DNA of 44,438 bases from Deltaproteobacteria bacterium (GCA_021813445.1 JAKAKP010000106.1:1-44438); one strand, 5' to 3'. Numbered from the stretch's first letter, positions 1 to 8,482 are shown. Program-made: numbers and translations. The notes: generated by a model not told the origin, from the sequence alone.

Positions 1-110
1 CAATGGTTGCAACAGCCATCACTCTTTACCACCTTCAATATAATTGCTTTGCTTAATATAAAATGGGGGGAAGAACCGACAACCTGCCCCAAGGGCTTTT
101 GAGCCCTCAA

Positions 111-136
111 GGGCGGACACATGGGTCCGCCCCTAC
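111..136. repeat. GC-rich palindromic repeat, copy 1
   Basis: The arms GGGCGGAC and GTCCGCCC form a short hairpin with the loop ACATGG. The same motif recurs at 6914-6937, at 15588-15610 and, diverged, at 15696-15721. The outer CCCCTAC on the right supplies the TAG stop of the riboflavin synthase gene on the minus strand. Positions 1-110 hold only a further weak hairpin (AAGGGC and GCCCT around 90-108) and no recognisable gene. Confidence 0.75.
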
Positions 137-780
137 GAGAAAAATCCGTGCCGGGCCAGGAACTCCGCAGTTATACCCGCTGCTGCCGGGGATTTTAGGC
201 CCAACAGTTTTTCCACATATTTGCCGATGATGTCCGTTTCCAGATTGACTTGCCCCCCTGCCCTTAAGCTCCCCAAGGTGGTCGCCTGGGCGGTGTGGGG
301 GATGATGTTCACGGCAAAGGTGTGGCCCTGGCAGGCATTGACGGTCAAAGACACACCGTCGACGGCGATGGAACCCTTCTCAATGACATAGCGGCTCAAG
401 GCCCCGGGCATCTCGAATTGCAGTTGCATATGCTCCGGCCCTTCCCGGCGCTCCCGGAGCACCCCCCGGCCGTCCACGTGGCCGGTGACCAGATGGCCGC
501 CCAGGCGGTCCCCCAGCTTCAGGGCCCTTTCCAAGTTTACCCGGTCCCCCGCCTTTTTCAAGGCCAAAGTCGTGCGCTCCAGGGTTTCCGGGGAGACTTC
601 GAAGGCCGCAGCCCGGGAGGCAACCTCCACCACCGTCAGACAGGCCCCGGCTACAGCCACCGACTCCCCCAGGACCAGTTCCGCCGCGGGAAAAGGCAGG
701 GCCACCGTCAGCCGCAGTCCTTCCGCCTGCCGCTTGACGCCTCTGATTTCCCCTACACCCTCCACCAAGCCGGTAAACAT
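133..780 (-). CDS. ribE: Riboflavin synthase, alpha subunit
   Basis: This 215-residue cytosolic enzyme catalyses the last riboflavin step, the dismutation of two 6,7-dimethyl-8-ribityllumazine molecules. The N-terminus MFTGLVEGVG is the family signature. The two internally homologous lumazine-binding halves are visible: residues 1-95 with LGESVAVAGACLTV, and 96-190 with IEKGSIAVDGVSLTV. Length is normal for the family. No other rib gene lies in the window, so it stands alone here. No Shine-Dalgarno sequence precedes the ATG, which is reached directly from a GTTCC-type repeat at 786-820. The stop TAG lies inside a GC-rich palindromic repeat, so the last residues may have been reset by that element. 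The gene is named ribE in most bacteria and ribC in some. Confidence 0.95.
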   Translation of the reverse strand: MFTGLVEGVGEIRGVKRQAEGLRLTVALPFPAAELVLGESVAVAGACLTVVEVASRAAAFEVSPETLERTTLALKKAGDRVNLERALKLGDRLGGHLVTGHVDGRGVLRERREGPEHMQLQFEMPGALSRYVIEKGSIAVDGVSLTVNACQGHTFAVNIIPHTAQATTLGSLRAGGQVNLETDIIGKYVEKLLGLKSPAAAGITAEFLARHGFFS

Positions 781-785
781 TATTA

Positions 786-820
786 CAGTTCCAAGTTCCA
801 GGTTCCGAGTTCAAAGTTCA
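786..820. repeat. GTTC-type iterated repeat, copy 1
   Basis: Tandem units of about seven bases (GTTCCAA, GTTCCAG, GTTCCGA, GTTCAAA) lie just upstream of the riboflavin synthase start. Related blocks occur at 3745-3779 and 38100-38181. Function is unknown; it is an interspersed intergenic repeat family. Confidence 0.7.
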
Positions 821-918
821 AAAGCAAGACCCATTACCCATCGCGGTCCTGAAGTGGCGAATTTATTTTGTAATTTTACTAGATATTGTCCCGGCTGGGA
901 AGGATTTTGCCCCAATAA

Positions 919-948
919 AAAAACAGCGCCCCGCAGAGCGCTGTTTTT
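919..948 (-). terminator. Bidirectional intrinsic terminator after the aldolase gene
   Basis: A perfect stem (AAAACAGCGC at 920-929 with GCGCTGTTTT at 938-947, extendable by one A:T pair) has an eight-base loop. It is flanked by an A-run on one side and a T-run on the other, so it can terminate in both directions. It lies about 95 bases past the aldolase stop. Confidence 0.85.
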
Positions 949-959
949 GACAATCAAAT

Positions 960-1008
960 ATAGGGCGGCCCGTGGCCGCCTGGAGACGGCGTGCACGGCA
1001 CGCCCTAT
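960..1008. repeat. Inverted repeat between ribE and the aldolase gene
   Basis: ATAGGGCG at 960-967 pairs with CGCCCTAT at 1001-1008. Inside are two smaller GC-rich hairpins (GGCCCGTGGCC and CGTGCACGGCACG). It resembles other extragenic palindromes in this window but no second copy of this exact type was found. Confidence 0.6.
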
Positions 1009-1040
1009 AGTTCTGGCCCCTGCCCCCTGGCCCCTATCCT

Positions 1041-2093
1041 TTAGGCCACCGTCACCTCTTTACAGAGATAGACGTCCTGGATGGCGTTCAGGAGTTCCAC
1101 GCCTTCGGACATGGGGCGCTGGAAAGCCTTGCGCCCGGAGATCATGCCCATGCCCCCTGCCCGTTTGTTGATCACCGCGGTGCGGGTTGCCTGGCCCAGG
1201 TCGTCGTCCCCCGCGGCCCCGCCGGAGTTGATCAGGCCGCAGCGGCCCATATAACAATTGGCCACCTGGTACCGGGTCATCTCAATGGGATGGGTGCCAG
1301 CCAATTCGGAATAGACCAGGGGGTTGGTTTTCCCGAAATTCAGGACAGTGTAGCCCCCGTTGATCGTGGCCTGTTTCTGTTTGACGATATCCGCCTCAAT
1401 GGTCACCCCCAGGTGGTTGGCCTGGCCGGTGAGGTCCGCAGAAGAATGGAAATCTCCGGCCGCGGTCTTGAACGCAGGATTGCGCAGATAACACCAGAGG
1501 ATGGTGGCCATGCCCAATTCGTGGGCGGTGCGAAAAGCCTGGCTCACCTCCCAGATCTGGCGGCGGCAATCTTGAGAACCGTAATAGATAGTGGCCCCCA
1601 CCGCCACCGCGCCCAGGTCATAGGCCTGCTCGATGCTGGCAAAAAGCGTCTGGTCATGGATGGCCGGATAGGTGAGGAGCTCGTTGTGATTGAATTTGAG
1701 GATGAAGGGAATCTTGTGGGCGTATTTCCGGGCCACCGCGCCCAGCACCCCCAGGGTGGAGGCCACCCCGTTACAGCCCCCTTCGATGGCCAGTTTCACA
1801 ATATTTTCCGGGTCGAAATAAATGGTATTGGGCGCGAAGGACGCGGCTCCGGAGTGCTCGATGCCCTGGTCCACCGGCAGGATGGAGAGGTAGCCGCTGC
1901 CCGCCAGGCGGCCGCTGCCGAAAAGCGTAGCCAGGGCCCGTAAGACCTTCACCGGCCGGTCGCTCAAGGCCCAGACCCGGTCGACGAAATCCGGCCCCGG
2001 CAGATGGAGGTCCTCTTTTTTGAAGCCCGTGCACTGATAGGTCAACAAATCTTCCGCATCAGGTCCCAATAAAGTTTGAATTTTTTTGATCAT
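1041..2093 (-). CDS. fbaB: Class I fructose-bisphosphate aldolase, DhnA/FbaB type
   Basis: A 350-residue protein of the DhnA-type class I aldolase family, which cleaves fructose 1,6-bisphosphate through a Schiff-base lysine in glycolysis and gluconeogenesis. Supporting motifs are [13 protein letters not shown] near residue 75 (the DhnA-type signature), [20 protein letters not shown], and the C-terminal NSGGAAG and [17 protein letters not shown] phosphate-binding loops. I did not assign the catalytic lysine. The start has a strong AGGAGG six bases upstream and a good sigma70-type promoter at 2115-2142, so it is probably transcribed alone and stops at the 919-948 terminator. Length is normal for the long class I form found in Desulfobacterota and archaea. 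Confidence 0.9.
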   Translation of the reverse strand: MIKKIQTLLGPDAEDLLTYQCTGFKKEDLHLPGPDFVDRVWALSDRPVKVLRALATLFGSGRLAGSGYLSILPVDQGIEHSGAASFAPNTIYFDPENIVKLAIEGGCNGVASTLGVLGAVARKYAHKIPFILKFNHNELLTYPAIHDQTLFASIEQAYDLGAVAVGATIYYGSQDCRRQIWEVSQAFRTAHELGMATILWCYLRNPAFKTAAGDFHSSADLTGQANHLGVTIEADIVKQKQATINGGYTVLNFGKTNPLVYSELAGTHPIEMTRYQVANCYMGRCGLINSGGAAGDDDLGQATRTAVINKRAGGMGMISGRKAFQRPMSEGVELLNAIQDVYLCKEVTVA

Positions 2094-2114
2094 TGGTTAC
2101 CTCCTGGATTTTTC

Positions 2115-2142
2115 ATTATAAGACCTTTGGCAGATAGGGCAA
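2115..2142 (-). promoter_or_regulatory. Sigma70-type promoter of the aldolase gene
   Basis: Reading the minus strand, TTGCCC (2137-2142) is followed after 16 bases by a perfect TATAAT (2115-2120). An AGGAGG ribosome site and the ATG at 2093 follow at suitable distance. The -10 is a full consensus match. Confidence 0.75.
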
Positions 2143-2304
2143 GAAGAACTGAAGCACATTTATTCCTGGGAAAACTCTTTTTCTGCTTCGGGAAGATTTT
2201 CCTCACGCAAAGACGCCAAGGCGCAAAGAAAGACGCAAGTTAGCGGTAGCACAGGCTTTCCAGCCTGTGCGGATTAACCAATTAAGCGAGACGCCTTTCT
2301 TAGA
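2143..2304. other. Gene-free stretch with two small repeat relics
   Basis: This part of the 329-base gap between the aldolase and lpxB genes holds no gene. It contains an ACGCCAAGGCGCAAAG-type repeat around 2205-2236, of the same family as 36675-36700. A perfect hairpin lies at 2249-2270 (GCACAGGCT with AGCCTGTGC). The rest is unremarkable. Confidence 0.6.
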
Positions 2305-2422
2305 GGCCATTTCAAAATCTCCTTTTCTGTCATCCTGAAGGATCTCTTAACGCTTGGAAATACGAGATTCTTCGCTGCGCCCGGAATGACAATTTAGGGT
2401 AATTTGAGGTTTTGAAATGACC
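2305..2422. repeat. 118-bp inverted-repeat element, family A copy 1
   Basis: The ends GGCCATTTCAAAATCTC (2305-2321) and GAGGTTTTGAAATGACC (2406-2422) are near-perfect terminal inverted repeats. The interior carries the paired GTCATCCTGAAGGATCT and AGATTCTTCGCTGCG-CCGGAATGAC arms common in many bacterial genomes. A second copy lies at 18616-18745. The element ends exactly next to the lpxB stop codon (TAA, 2423-2425). Confidence 0.85.
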
Positions 2423-3622
2423 TTAGCTTTCGGCCATGATCTCCAAGGCCACCTCCGCCGCCCGCCGGGACGCGCCCGCCCCGCCCAGGCGCTCGATGAT
2501 GCGGGATAGGCCCCGGCGCAGGGTTTCCAGACGCGGCCAGTCGCCGATCAGGGATAACACCTCCCGGGCCAGATTTTCCGGGGTAAAAAAATGCTGCAGC
2601 AATTCCGGAAAGAGCCTTTCGGCGGCCAGGAGATTGGCCATGCCCACGTGCTCCACCCGGATGAGGAGACGGCCCACCCCAAAGGTCAGGGGGGATAAGC
2701 GGTAGACGATGATGGTGGGCGTGGCGGCCAGGGCCGCCTCCACCGTGGCCGTGCCGGAGGCCACCACCGCCAGGTGGGCCGCGGCCAGGGCCGCGTAGGA
2801 TTGCCCCTCGATGACTCTGAGGGACAGTCTCAGGTCCGCAGGCGAGACGCTTGTGCTGCCGGCCCCTCCCCCAAATCTTTTCACCATCTCCTCCACCAGC
2901 CCCCGGGGCGCGGTGGAGGCCAGGGGCAGGAGAAACTGGGTCTGGGGGATGGCTTCTTGGACGAGCGCGGCCGCCTGCAGCATGGTGGGGAGATGGCGCT
3001 CGATTTCGCTGGCCCGGCTGCCGGGGAGCAGGGCCAGGGTGAGCCGCCGGGGGTCCAGGCCCCATTGCTCCAGGAGCGCCTGCCGGGGCGGCAGGGGCGG
3101 CAAGGTCTCCATGAAAGGGTGGCCCGCATAGACCGCGGGCACGCCCCTGGCCCGGTAGAAGTCGGCCTCAAAGGGGAAGATGACCACCATGCGGTCCACC
3201 AGCCGGGCGATGGTCCGCACCCGGTAGGTGCGCCAGGCCCAGACCTGGGGGCTGATGTAATACATCACCGGCACCCGGTAACATTTGGCCAGGCGGGCCA
3301 CCCAGAAATTGAAATCCGGGAAATCCACCAAAATCGCGAGGTCGGGGCGTTCTGCTTTCAGGGCCCTGCGGATATCCCCCAGGGCCCGGACCACCTTGGG
3401 CAGGCGGCCCGCCACCTCCAAGAGGCCCACTACCGCCAACTCTTCTGCCGGACAGAGAATCCGCACCCCTTGGGCGGCCAGGGCCTCCCCCCCCACCCCG
3501 AAAAACTCTGCCCGGGGCAATTGCTCCTTGATGGCCGCTACCAGCCGCGCCGCGTGGTGGTCGCCGGAAGCCTCGCCGGCAACGATGAGGATTTTCTTAG
3601 GAGAAGGCCGATGTTGGAGCAT
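2423..3622 (-). CDS. lpxB: Lipid-A-disaccharide synthase
   Basis: This 399-residue GT19 glycosyltransferase joins UDP-2,3-diacylglucosamine (or its 3-amino analogue) to lipid X to form the lipid A disaccharide at the inner membrane. It begins with the family hallmark KILIVAGEASGDHHAARLV (residues 9-27). It continues with VDFPDFNFWVARLAK, YYISPQVWAWR and LALLPGSRASEIERHLP, all typical of LpxB. The C-terminus ends with the usual HVGMANLLA and PELLQ segments. Length is standard. No clear Shine-Dalgarno sequence precedes the ATG, and no better in-frame start exists. It follows a Gfo/Idh/MocA oxidoreductase gene by about 150 bases, an arrangement known from lipid A loci. The adjacent family A repeat lies directly beyond the stop. 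Confidence 0.96.
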   Translation of the reverse strand: MLQHRPSPKKILIVAGEASGDHHAARLVAAIKEQLPRAEFFGVGGEALAAQGVRILCPAEELAVVGLLEVAGRLPKVVRALGDIRRALKAERPDLAILVDFPDFNFWVARLAKCYRVPVMYYISPQVWAWRTYRVRTIARLVDRMVVIFPFEADFYRARGVPAVYAGHPFMETLPPLPPRQALLEQWGLDPRRLTLALLPGSRASEIERHLPTMLQAAALVQEAIPQTQFLLPLASTAPRGLVEEMVKRFGGGAGSTSVSPADLRLSLRVIEGQSYAALAAAHLAVVASGTATVEAALAATPTIIVYRLSPLTFGVGRLLIRVEHVGMANLLAAERLFPELLQHFFTPENLAREVLSLIGDWPRLETLRRGLSRIIERLGGAGASRRAAEVALEIMAES

Positions 3623-3744
3623 GAGCGTTAGGCTAAATCAATGATAGGGCAGTTGTCGTTGGCCGCCAAGCGTCTGGCGGGCACAGAGGCCCGCCCCACT
3701 GGGGTATCTTGCAAAATGACCCAAAAGCCTGACAGCCAGGGCCT

Positions 3745-3779
3745 TAACTTTGAACTTTGAACTTGGAACCTGGAACTCA
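3745..3779. repeat. GTTC-type iterated repeat, copy 2
   Basis: On the minus strand it reads GAGTTCCAGG, TTCCAAG, TTCAAAG, TTCAAAG. Its first bases form the TGA stop of the oxidoreductase gene (3777-3779), as copy 3 does for the first M16 peptidase gene. Confidence 0.7.
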
Positions 3780-4721
3780 TACCTTGGCCTTGCGCATTTT
3801 GCTGATAATTTCCAGGGCCAGGGAGAGCGCGGCCCGCCCGGCTTCGCCGTTGACCCGGGCTTCTTCCTGCTTCCGGACCGCGGCCACAAAGTTGGCGATT
3901 TCCTTGAACAGCACATCTTCCTGGGAAAAGCGCCGGGTCTCCAGGCCCACGCCGGGGATGGGGCCCAGGGCCCCCGGCTGCCGGAATGCGGCCACCAGTT
4001 CCCGGGCCTCAAAGTCCACGGAGAGGTAAGCCTCGGGTTGGAAGAGCCGGAATTTGCGCATGCTCTTAAAGGACATGCGGGACGCGGTGAGGTTGGCGAT
4101 GCAGCCGTCCTCAAACTCCAGGCGGACGTTGGCCAAATCGATCTTCTCGGTGAGCACCGACACCCCCGCGGCCCGGATCTCCTGGACCGCGGAGGGCACT
4201 AGGCTCAAAACGTGGTCCAGGTCATGGATCATCAGGTCCAGGACCACGTCCACGTCGGTGCCCCGTTCCTTGTAAAAGGAGAGGCGGTGGCTTTCAATGA
4301 ATTTGGGCTGGGTCACCCGGGATTTAAGTTCTTCCATGGCGGAATTGAAGCGCTCCAGGTGGCCCACCACCAGGAGGCAGCCCCGGTCCCGGGCCAGGCT
4401 TACTAGGCCGTCGGCCTCGGCCACGGTGGTAGCCAGAGGCTTTTCCACCAGCACCTGACGGCCCTGCTCCAGGCAGTCCCGGACCACGGAGAAATGGGCG
4501 GTGGTGGGCACGGCCACACTCACCGCCTCCACCTGGGGGAGAAGCTCCCGGTAATCGGTGAAGGCTTTGGTATTGAGGGCCTTGGCCACCTCCCGGGCCC
4601 GTTCCGGGTTGACGTCGGCCACCCCCACCAGGTCCACGTCCGGCAGAGCTGCATATTTGTCGGCGTGGAAGCGGCCCAGGTAGCCCACGCCGATTACTCC
4701 TGCTTTTAGTGGTTGATTCAT
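3777..4721 (-). CDS. Gfo/Idh/MocA family NAD(P)-dependent oxidoreductase
   Basis: A 314-residue two-domain dehydrogenase. The N-terminal Rossmann fold shows AGVIGVGYLGRFHADKYAAL (GxGxxG type) and VGVADVNPERA. The family EKP motif is present as VLVEKPLATT, followed by VGHLERFNSAMEEL. The later DLMIHDLDHVLSLV carries the usual catalytic His/Asp region. The ATG at 4721 was chosen because the fold begins there; the longer reading frame up to 4814 runs into the next gene's end. It lies immediately upstream of lpxB on the same strand. By comparison with the GnnA/LpxB gene order of Acidithiobacillus and Leptospira, it may oxidise the 3-OH of UDP-GlcNAc on the way to a 2,3-diamino lipid A sugar. That role is inference, because no partner aminotransferase (GnnB) is in the window. 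Confidence 0.85.
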   Translation of the reverse strand: MNQPLKAGVIGVGYLGRFHADKYAALPDVDLVGVADVNPERAREVAKALNTKAFTDYRELLPQVEAVSVAVPTTAHFSVVRDCLEQGRQVLVEKPLATTVAEADGLVSLARDRGCLLVVGHLERFNSAMEELKSRVTQPKFIESHRLSFYKERGTDVDVVLDLMIHDLDHVLSLVPSAVQEIRAAGVSVLTEKIDLANVRLEFEDGCIANLTASRMSFKSMRKFRLFQPEAYLSVDFEARELVAAFRQPGALGPIPGVGLETRRFSQEDVLFKEIANFVAAVRKQEEARVNGEAGRAALSLALEIISKMRKAKV

Positions 4722-4768
4722 AATGGATCTTTTTCCTAAATTATGTGATGGAAATTGCGGCCCCGAGT

Positions 4769-5710
4769 TTACAACCGGGGGGGGACAAGGATTTTTTCCA
4801 ATTCTGGCAACCAAGCGCCCAGCCGATGATTGTAAGTTTTGATAATTACTTTATCATGGAACAGGAAAAGAGAATTCGTCCAAATCGTTTCTCGATTCAT
4901 ATCAGAATTATGAAGCGTATCTACCTTATTTTCATAGACATTAATCGAAGAACGGAAATCTTTACTAGTTGCGGGAACATGCATATGCCCGCAGACCCAT
5001 AAAAATACTTGAGGATTTTGCCGAAGTAATTCACGGATATCATCTTGCGGTTGGGCAATAAAATCATTGCTATTGGCATAGTTATTATAACTTGACAATG
5101 TACCATACAAAGGACCGTGAAAAAATATTATAGTGTTTATTTTCTTATTGCGATTAAGTTCGGATCGCAGCCAACCCAACTGCTTCTGGGAAATACGCGT
5201 TAATTGATCCGATTGTACATCATCTGTAGCCAGAAAAATTAATAGATAATTATCTATCAGTTTGCTATGATATAAGGCGGGCAACCCAAAAGTTTTTTGA
5301 AATCTCGCCAATTTATTCGCTTTTTCAGCAGCCGTGTTTTTTATTCTTTTGCCGTCGAGCGTTTTGCTGTCGTCATAGATAAAATCGTGGTTCCCCGGGA
5401 TCGGCACAAATGGTTTCGCCAGATTCCGGAAAAATTGGGCTGCCGCGGCATATTCCTTTTCCGTCCCCAAATCCTGGCAGATATCACCCACGGCGACCAC
5501 CAGTTTCACATCGGGCCAGGAATTAATGGTCCGGATCACCGCCGCCTTCTCCGCCAGGAATTTCCCGGGGATATGGGGATCGCCCAGCACCACGAGCTGG
5601 TAAGGGGTTTGGTCACCGGCAGCAAGCAGGTATGCCGGGGCGCCGAGTAACAACGCCGCCAGTACCGCGAGAATGACGAGGGGCTGAAAAATTTTCTTGG
5701 TCAGTCGCAT
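4769..5710 (-). CDS. Exported calcineurin-like metallophosphoesterase
   Basis: A 313-residue protein with a clear signal peptide or anchor (RLTKKIFQPLVILAVLAALL, ending near GAPAYLLAAG). It has the complete metallophosphoesterase motif series: GDPH (motif I), VGDI (II), GNHD (III), FFHGPLY (IV) and CGHMH (V), so it should bind two metals and act outside the cytoplasm. The substrate is unknown. The ATG at 5710 is preferred over the TTG four codons earlier; neither has a good ribosome site. Composition is mosaic. The first third is GC-rich like the neighbours, whereas from about 5390 down to 4800 the DNA is strongly AT-rich (16 G/C in the 60 bases from 5101). This suggests a recombined or horizontally acquired 3' portion. 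Confidence 0.88.
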   Translation of the reverse strand: MRLTKKIFQPLVILAVLAALLLGAPAYLLAAGDQTPYQLVVLGDPHIPGKFLAEKAAVIRTINSWPDVKLVVAVGDICQDLGTEKEYAAAAQFFRNLAKPFVPIPGNHDFIYDDSKTLDGKRIKNTAAEKANKLARFQKTFGLPALYHSKLIDNYLLIFLATDDVQSDQLTRISQKQLGWLRSELNRNKKINTIIFFHGPLYGTLSSYNNYANSNDFIAQPQDDIRELLRQNPQVFLWVCGHMHVPATSKDFRSSINVYENKVDTLHNSDMNRETIWTNSLFLFHDKVIIKTYNHRLGAWLPELEKILVPPRL

Positions 5711-5820
5711 CTGGCGGCCCAACTTGGTTGGAATTAGCTAAGATTTCTTCGAATGAAACCAGTGCCCATCATACCGGATAAGGAGGCAGCAAGGCAACGA
5801 AAACCGGGATGTAAATTCGT

Positions 5821-5849
5821 TTGACATCCTCAGGCCGATGGGTTAGTAA
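5821..5849 (+). promoter_or_regulatory. Candidate sigma70-type promoter of the ilvE gene
   Basis: A perfect TTGACA (5821-5826) is followed after 17 bases by TAGTAA (5844-5849), a weak -10 match. TAAGAT three bases further is an alternative with a long 20-base spacer. AGAGGG at 5868-5873 then serves as ribosome site for the ATG at 5883. Confidence 0.5.
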
Positions 5850-5882
5850 GATTTTTTAACACTTAAAAGAGGGACGAAACGG

Positions 5883-6800
5883 ATGGTGGAGAAAGCGAAA
5901 AGCATCTGGCTGGACGGCAAATTCATTCCCTGGGACGAAGCCCGGGTTCACATTTTAACCCACTCCCTGCACTATGGCCTGGGGGTCTTTGAAGGGATCA
6001 GGGCCTACTGCTGCGCTGACGGCCGCACCGCCATCTTCCGCCTGCCCGAGCACATCCGGCGTCTGTTTGATTCCGCCCATATCATGCAGATGGATATTCC
6101 TTTCTCCAAGGAGACGGCGGCAGGGGCCTGCTGCGAAATCCTGCGGGTCAACCAGCAAAGTGAGGCCTATATCCGGCCTCTGGCCTTTGTAGGCGAAGGC
6201 GTCATGGGGCTCCACCCCCAGAATAACCCCATCCAACTGGCCATCATCAGTTGGGTCTGGGGCGCTTACCTGGGAGATGAGGGCCTGAAGAACGGCATCC
6301 GGGGGAAAATTTCCTCGTATGCCCGCCATCATGTGAACGTGACCATGACCAAGGCCAAGGCTACGGGCAATTATGTCAACTCCATCATGGCCAAGCGGGA
6401 AGCCACGCAATTGGGCTATGATGAAGCCATTATGCTGGATACCGACGGTTATGTGGCCGAGGCTTCTGGAGAAAATATTTTCATCGTCCGGGACGGCGCG
6501 TTGAAGACTCCGCCCTTCACCGCGGTGCTCTCGGGGATTACCCGGGACTCCATCATCACCCTGGCCGGGGATCTGGGAATCCCGGTGCGCGAAGAGATCT
6601 TTTCCCGGGATGAACTCTATCTGGCCGACGAGGCCTTCCTCACCGGCACGGCCGCGGAGGTCACGCCCCTGCGGGAGGTGGACGGCCGCCGCATCGGTCC
6701 CGGCAAACCCGGCCCCATCACCCAGAAACTCCAGACTGCGTTCTTCGCGGTGGTGAAAGGCCAGGACCCCCGCTATCAACACTGGCTCACTTACATCTGA
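5883..6800 (+). CDS. ilvE: Branched-chain amino acid aminotransferase
   Basis: A 305-residue class IV, PLP-dependent aminotransferase that interconverts Leu, Ile and Val with their 2-oxo acids using glutamate. Visible motifs are [13 protein letters not shown] near residue 30, [20 protein letters not shown], the lysine-bearing [16 protein letters not shown] around 160 (PLP lysine region), [15 protein letters not shown], and the C-terminal [12 protein letters not shown]. These match IlvE better than D-amino acid transaminase or aminodeoxychorismate lyase. Length is normal. It is monocistronic as far as seen, with a candidate promoter at 5821-5849 and a 476-base gap afterwards. A CCTTGATCAAGG palindrome and an AACCCG-CGGGTT stem shortly after the stop could contribute to 3' end formation. 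Confidence 0.95.
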   Translation: MVEKAKSIWLDGKFIPWDEARVHILTHSLHYGLGVFEGIRAYCCADGRTAIFRLPEHIRRLFDSAHIMQMDIPFSKETAAGACCEILRVNQQSEAYIRPLAFVGEGVMGLHPQNNPIQLAIISWVWGAYLGDEGLKNGIRGKISSYARHHVNVTMTKAKATGNYVNSIMAKREATQLGYDEAIMLDTDGYVAEASGENIFIVRDGALKTPPFTAVLSGITRDSIITLAGDLGIPVREEIFSRDELYLADEAFLTGTAAEVTPLREVDGRRIGPGKPGPITQKLQTAFFAVVKGQDPRYQHWLTYI

Positions 6801-7276
6801 AGCCTTGATCAAGGTCTCGATTGGCGCATAAACCCGGAGGATGTAACATCGGGTTGGCGTCATTAAGGATTAAAATAACTAGGCAGGGGCGCAGGCAGGG
6901 GTGCGCCCCCCCAGGGGCGGGCCCGCGGGTCCGCCCCAAAATTTTATTCACGGTAACCTGGTCCAACTAACTCCTCGAGCATCCTGCCTTTTCTCTCAAT
7001 AAAGCAGCAGAGCATATTCGCACAACTTCACAAAAAGACTATAAGGTTTAAAAAAGAGCAACTTCTCTTTTCATCTCCCTGGATGGATCCTAGAACAGGG
7101 AAGATAAATATTTCCCATAACTCCTATAATCTTCAACAATACTACTCCGGTCTTTTCCCCGAGGGAAAGGGAGTTTTGAGTTGTTTCCTGCGTAGAACCT
7201 AAATATTTTTCTGCACTTTAATTAACTTAATAATCCAAAATGCCGATATCAAAAAGGAGATAGGACCATCACAGCA
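6801..7276. other. 476-base intergenic region before the HD-GYP pair
   Basis: No gene or known riboswitch was recognised. From left to right it holds a CCTTGATCAAGG palindrome (about 6804), an AACCCG-CGGGTT hairpin (about 6831-6855) and the GC-rich repeat block at 6886-6937. An AT-rich tract follows, with a CCCTGGATGGATCCTAGAACAGGG imperfect hairpin around 7078-7101. A TAATAAT-type -10 candidate lies near 7230 without a convincing -35. AAGGAGATAGG before the HD-GYP gene is probably its ribosome site. Confidence 0.5.
6886..6937. repeat. GC-rich palindromic repeat, copy 2 (compound)
   Basis: Two adjoining hairpins. GGGGCGCAGGCAGGGGTGCG is followed by CCCC. The second, at 6914-6937, has arms GGGGCGG and CCGCCCC, the same motif as at 111-136 and 15588-15610. 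Confidence 0.7.
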
Positions 7277-8341
7277 ATGGATGGAAATGGCTCCAAGATG
7301 AGTGGACATAATACCCGAGAGCAATTGTTCGCTAACCGTCTGAAAGTTCACCGGCGCAATTTCTGCAGCAATGGCACCACCTCCTATTTCCCCCTATACC
7401 TCCGAGCCCTGATGGTGGGGGAAAAGCTCTCTTTTTCCCTTTATGTGAAAGTCAGTGGCGAGGATTCCCAAGAGGTAAAGTTTCTGCCTTTTTTGGAGTC
7501 GGAAGAGATTTTGGAGCCATCCTGGGTGGAGATGCTGCAAAGACTGGGGGTTGATCGGTTCTACTTTCACCGGGGCGATCTGGATCTGGTTATTGCCTAT
7601 TTGAACAACCACCTATTGTTGCTGGATAGCCGCGGAGAAGTCCACCCCAAAGAGAAACTCCTGGTCCTGGTGGAGCATTTGAATTTCAGCCTGCGCCGCT
7701 CCTTCAACTCCCCACATTTGGGACGGCACATCCATCTGGCCCAAATCCAGGTGGAACGCCTGATCCAGGAACTGGAAAAGGACCCCACTTCCTTGAAGTT
7801 GGTGTGGGAATTGCTTTATCAGCACTATACTTTGTACAACCACTCCCTCAATGTCTGTCTCTTGGGAATTGGTTTAATGCTGTTCCTGCATAAATCCAGG
7901 CGTGAAAGCCTCATTATGGGGCTGGCCTGCCTTTTTCATGATCTCGGTCTGACGCGGATTCCGGAGGAGATCCTGTATCGCACCGAGCCTTTGACCCCAG
8001 AAGAAAAAGAAATCATCATGACGCATCCCCAACTCGGTTTTCAAATATTGAAGGAAACCAGCGCCATGCCCCCAGAGGTCATGCAACTGGTGCTGGAGCA
8101 CCATGAAAACGCCGACGGCTCCGGCTATCCCCAGGGACTGGCCCTGAACAAGCAACACCCATGGACCCGGATCATCCGCCTGGTGGATGCCTATGACGGC
8201 CTCTCGGGCCACCGGCCCTACCGGCAAGCGCTTAAGCCCTTTGCCGCCCTCAAAGCCCTGCAAGACCAGGTAGGGCCTGAGGGGCGGATCTTTGACCACC
8301 GCACCTTGGTAAACTTCATCCGTTTCCTGGCCGTCCCTTAA
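7277..8341 (+). CDS. HD-GYP-type phosphohydrolase (putative c-di-GMP phosphodiesterase)
   Basis: A 354-residue protein. Residues 35-130 form a non-catalytic N-terminal domain shared only with its neighbour (YFPLYLRALMVGEKLSF, YFHRGDLDLVIAYLNNHL). Residues 150-354 form an HD-GYP domain with YNHSLNV, the metal-binding pair H221-D222 (LFHDLGLTRIP), H250, H275-H276 (LEHHENADGSGYP) and LVDAYDGLSGHRPYR. HD-GYP enzymes degrade cyclic di-GMP to pGpG or GMP, and the key residues are present. The ATG at 7277 is used; ATG at 7298 is an alternative. AAGGAG lies about 17 bases upstream, a long spacing. A diverged tandem paralogue follows 141 bases later. Confidence 0.85.
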   Translation: MDGNGSKMSGHNTREQLFANRLKVHRRNFCSNGTTSYFPLYLRALMVGEKLSFSLYVKVSGEDSQEVKFLPFLESEEILEPSWVEMLQRLGVDRFYFHRGDLDLVIAYLNNHLLLLDSRGEVHPKEKLLVLVEHLNFSLRRSFNSPHLGRHIHLAQIQVERLIQELEKDPTSLKLVWELLYQHYTLYNHSLNVCLLGIGLMLFLHKSRRESLIMGLACLFHDLGLTRIPEEILYRTEPLTPEEKEIIMTHPQLGFQILKETSAMPPEVMQLVLEHHENADGSGYPQGLALNKQHPWTRIIRLVDAYDGLSGHRPYRQALKPFAALKALQDQVGPEGRIFDHRTLVNFIRFLAVP

Positions 8342-8482
8342 GTCTGTCGTTCCCGCTCTCATCAAGCCATCAGCGAAGAAGTTCCCGCCGCGGCCGGGGA
8401 AAATAATTTTAATTGCACGAAATATTTTTTTTAAATTTTTTAGAAAATCTGCCGATTAATACATGGAGGCCCAGAATATATA

